Shown in pieces: positions 37,820 through 39,434 of a DNA stretch of 39,434 nt (within the stretch, counting starts at the first letter, position 1; each line of letters opens with the position of its first letter). Under the pieces are notes generated by a model. It was given only the letters and a program-made list of their open reading frames with translations. It was not told the DNA's origin and ran no database searches. The position numbers and the translations under genes were made by a program. The stretch is from Candidatus Nanoarchaeia archaeon (GTDB lineage Archaea; Nanobdellota; Nanobdellia; JAQUSD01), in NCBI GenBank assembly GCA_028715295.1, contig JAQUSD010000005.1, positions 1 through 39,434 on the forward strand, given 5' to 3'.

Positions 37820-37951
37820 GTGAAATTCGAAGTTGAAAATCAGGAAAAATTCGTTGCTGAAGACGACGATAGTGACTTTTCGGAGGAAGACGACGACGTT
37901 GAGGAAGACGACGACGTTGAGGAAGACGAAGACGACGAATGGGACGACTAA
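37820..37951 (+). CDS. Hyperacidic small protein, 43 aa, with internal repeat
   Basis: The frame reads MKFEVENQEKFVAE and then almost only Asp/Glu, with EEDDDV twice, ending EWDD. Of 43 residues 27 are acidic. GTG 37820 has GAGGT seven bases upstream; a TATA box AACTTTATAAAC is centred near 37770; a T-rich terminator follows. Fourteen of 15 Asp codons are GAC although neighbours prefer GAT. This codon bias, a complete set of signals and the acidic tail suggest a real, perhaps highly expressed protein that could bind cations or act as DNA mimic. No family recognised. Confidence 0.7.
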   Translation: MKFEVENQEKFVAEDDDSDFSEEDDDVEEDDDVEEDEDDEWDD

Positions 37952-37970
37952 TTAAATTATTTAAAATTTA

Positions 37971-37997
37971 TTTTTTTTAATTAATTTTTTTAATTAA
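37971..37997 (+). terminator. T-rich terminator after the acidic protein gene
   Basis: Two tandem copies of TTTTTTTAATTAA (37972-37984, 37985-37997) follow the stop by 20 bases. Runs of T on the coding strand are the usual archaeal terminator. The convergent FKBP gene ends at 38030. Confidence 0.65.
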
Positions 37998-38029
37998 TTT
38001 TCTAAAATATAAAAAGTATAAAAACAAAA

Positions 38030-38548
38030 TTACTGCTTCTCAATTTTGACAACTGTTATTTCAAAATTAAGCGATTTTCCTGCAAGAGGAGGGTTCATAT
38101 CAAGAACAACTGTTTCTTCCTTTACTTCTTTTATTGATGCTATAAAAATCTGTCCGTAATTGTTAGTTAGAGGAACCTCTTCACCTACTCCAAAATAAAA
38201 GTCTTCTGGAAAAAGATTTTTTTCAAGCTCAAGCTCTAAAGTTTCATCCCTGTATCCATAAGCTTCTTCTGGTTCTAAATGGATTGTTTTCTTTTCATTA
38301 AGCCTCATACCAAGAACCGCGTCATCAAATCCTTTAATCATCTGTCCTACTCCAGCAATAAATTCCAAAGGGTTTCCTGCAGACTGGTCAAAAACTTCAC
38401 TATTGTCAAGTGTTCCTATATATTCTACACTTACAATATCCCCTGTTTCAACAACACCCTGCATTTTATTCACTGTGTTCCCTGTTGTGCATCCCATTAG
38501 AAATAAAGGCATAAGAACCATTAAACCGATAAGTGCTTTTGAATTCAT
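38030..38548 (-). CDS. FKBP-type peptidyl-prolyl isomerase, lipoprotein
   Basis: A 172-aa protein. The N-terminal signal with lipobox (LMPLFLMGC) anchors it by a lipid at the outer face. The FKBP domain has VSVEYIGTLDNSEVFDQS, PLEFIAGVGQMIKGFDDAVL and EPEEAYGYRD. An inserted flap region (near 95-140) resembles the insert-in-flap of SlyD-type enzymes, which gives chaperone activity. It should assist folding of secreted proteins such as the Cys-rich ones nearby. ATG 38548 fits the signal peptide. Confidence 0.9.
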   Translation of the reverse strand: MNSKALIGLMVLMPLFLMGCTTGNTVNKMQGVVETGDIVSVEYIGTLDNSEVFDQSAGNPLEFIAGVGQMIKGFDDAVLGMRLNEKKTIHLEPEEAYGYRDETLELELEKNLFPEDFYFGVGEEVPLTNNYGQIFIASIKEVKEETVVLDMNPPLAGKSLNFEITVVKIEKQ

Positions 38549-38598
38549 GATTTTAAATAATAAATCCTGATATATTATTAATGTTTTGATTAATAGTC

Positions 38599-39434
38599 TT
38601 AAAGCATTTTGTATTTTTTAATATAAGGGATTAAATGCTTGTAATTGAATTTTTTATGTCCTGCAATTTCTATTTCCCCTTTTTCAGCTCTGTTCTTGAT
38701 TTCTATCATCCTTGCCAGAGTGCTTTTCTGTTTATGCTCATAAGACATACTACATAGTGCAAATGCTTTTGCCTTGATTATTTCCTCATCCCATGTAGTT
38801 GTCATATCAGGTAAAAGTGTACTGATTTTTTCCTGAAGGTTTTTTGTTCCTGAATTCAGCGGTACTGCTGTAACAAAAGACGCAAGCATTCTTATTTCAT
38901 TATAATTAAAGTTTGAAGGCTTAAACTCCTTTCTCCCATACCTCTTCATTAAACCCCCAATAGAGTCTTCATTAAAATAGCCATAGTATTCAGAAAAACT
39001 GTTTTCGAGTCCTGCCTGTTCTCTGGCTTTTTTAACAATATCAGCGTCTACAAATGAACGCCTGTTTTTACTTTCTCTATCCAGATAAACTGTAACTAGA
39101 AAAGGTTGTATATTTTCAGTCATCATCAATACTTCAGGAAGAGGGGTATGTTCAGCGAAAACAATTGCATCTTTTTCCGAGTTTTCAGAAAATATCCTGC
39201 TGAATTCCCTGTATTTCTTAAGGTATTTAACTGCATATTTTGTTACAGGGTAAACCTTAATCTGCTCAAGAAGCTGTTCCACTTTGTTTATTTTATAGTC
39301 AATATATGGTTTGCTGAAAATACGCGGTGATTCCGCTATTGTTTTATTCTTTAATATTCTCTGTTTTTTGTTTCTGACTACAGACTCTCTTCCTAAAAGG
39401 GATTGGATGGTGACAAAAAGGATGAAAATACTGC
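38599..39434 (-). CDS. Hypothetical protein, 5' end beyond window
   Basis: Unrecognised. The frame is open from the right edge of the window to the stop at 38599 (at least 278 codons). The first GTG is 39282, but upstream codons read sensibly: a hydrophobic stretch (SIFILFVTIQSLLGRESVVR) then KKQRILKNKTIAESPRIF. So the true start probably lies outside, with a membrane or signal segment at the N-terminus. The known part is soluble and helical, with EYYGYFNEDSIGGLMKRYGR and TTTWDEEIIKAKAFALCSMS. No function is proposed. Confidence 0.6.
   Translation of the reverse strand, partial: SIFILFVTIQSLLGRESVVRNKKQRILKNKTIAESPRIFSKPYIDYKINKVEQLLEQIKVYPVTKYAVKYLKKYREFSRIFSENSEKDAIVFAEHTPLPEVLMMTENIQPFLVTVYLDRESKNRRSFVDADIVKKAREQAGLENSFSEYYGYFNEDSIGGLMKRYGRKEFKPSNFNYNEIRMLASFVTAVPLNSGTKNLQEKISTLLPDMTTTWDEEIIKAKAFALCSMSYEHKQKSTLARMIEIKNRAEKGEIEIAGHKKFNYKHLIPYIKKYKML

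Noticed and set aside
37972-37997. TTTTTTTAATTAA copies as a regulatory repeat
   Set aside because: The two T-rich copies directly after a gene are better explained as a terminator.
1-39434. CRISPR array, insertion sequence or integrase
   Set aside because: No regularly spaced repeats, no transposase or recombinase motifs and no terminal inverted repeats were found on reading the window.

Overview
The window is archaeal chromosome. It carries the archaeal RNA polymerase order rpoH - rpoB'' - rpoB' with a split beta subunit, a tRNA-Tyr with a canonical-position intron, deoxyhypusine synthase, a pyruvoyl-dependent arginine decarboxylase, SET and Sua5 proteins, and BRE/TATA promoters about 25-30 bp from many start codons (mostly leaderless mRNAs). 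Shine-Dalgarno sequences (GGTGAT, GAGGT, GGAGG) appear mainly at internal operon genes. The DNA is AT-rich and very compact. The small size of many proteins, the class III (pilin-like) secretion signal and the many HTH/nucleotidyltransferase/HEPN genes suggest a DPANN lineage (Woesearchaeota/Pacearchaeota-like). That placement is inference.

Layout. 1-2913 (minus): RNA polymerase genes. 3060-4498: tRNA-Lys, a HAD phosphatase and two orphans. 4601-8857 (minus): a copper operon made of a membrane-anchored winged-helix regulator, a HMA-TauE/SafE-cupredoxin fusion and a CopA ATPase. 8904-11411 (plus): a cysteine locus in which a 13-codon ORF ending in five consecutive Cys codons is followed by alternative hairpins, tRNA-Cys, cysS and cysK. 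11486-13120: a PhoU-TrkA_C protein and two half-size MgtE channels. 13162-17776: housekeeping and small proteins (FeoA, SET, PEBP, GNAT, DEAD-box helicase, methyltransferase). 17858-19801: HTH-Nudix protein, arginine decarboxylase, Nudix hydrolase. 19894-27668 is accessory: two HEPN/HTH-nucleotidyltransferase modules sharing an operator-like palindrome, a RelBE-like pair, Cys-rich orphans, tRNA-Asp and Sua5. 27675-32622: tRNA-Tyr, a secreted/membrane Ig-like protein, a P-loop kinase, a TIM-barrel isomerase, HIT and HTH proteins. 32669-34916: a nucleotidyltransferase with a hidden 53-aa partner, flavodoxin, tRNA-Thr and a zinc ribbon. 35001-39434: a pilin-like Cys-rich pair, ODC-fold decarboxylase plus deoxyhypusine synthase, a 43-aa hyperacidic protein, an FKBP lipoprotein and a truncated orphan.

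The most striking feature is 8904-11411. It has the layout of a leader-peptide attenuator responsive to cysteinyl-tRNA, placed in front of tRNA-Cys, cysteinyl-tRNA synthetase and cysteine synthase. The four other tRNA genes here have a TATA box 30-33 bp upstream. The nearest credible one for tRNA-Cys is about 123 bp upstream and 27 bp before the Cys5 ORF, so the tRNA appears to be made from the leader transcript. I know of no described archaeal counterpart.

Other signals: a 12-bp palindrome shared by the two HEPN-MNT promoters; a 21-bp element at the same distance from two TATA boxes around 32.7 and 33.5 kb; and several small genes (13 to 53 codons).
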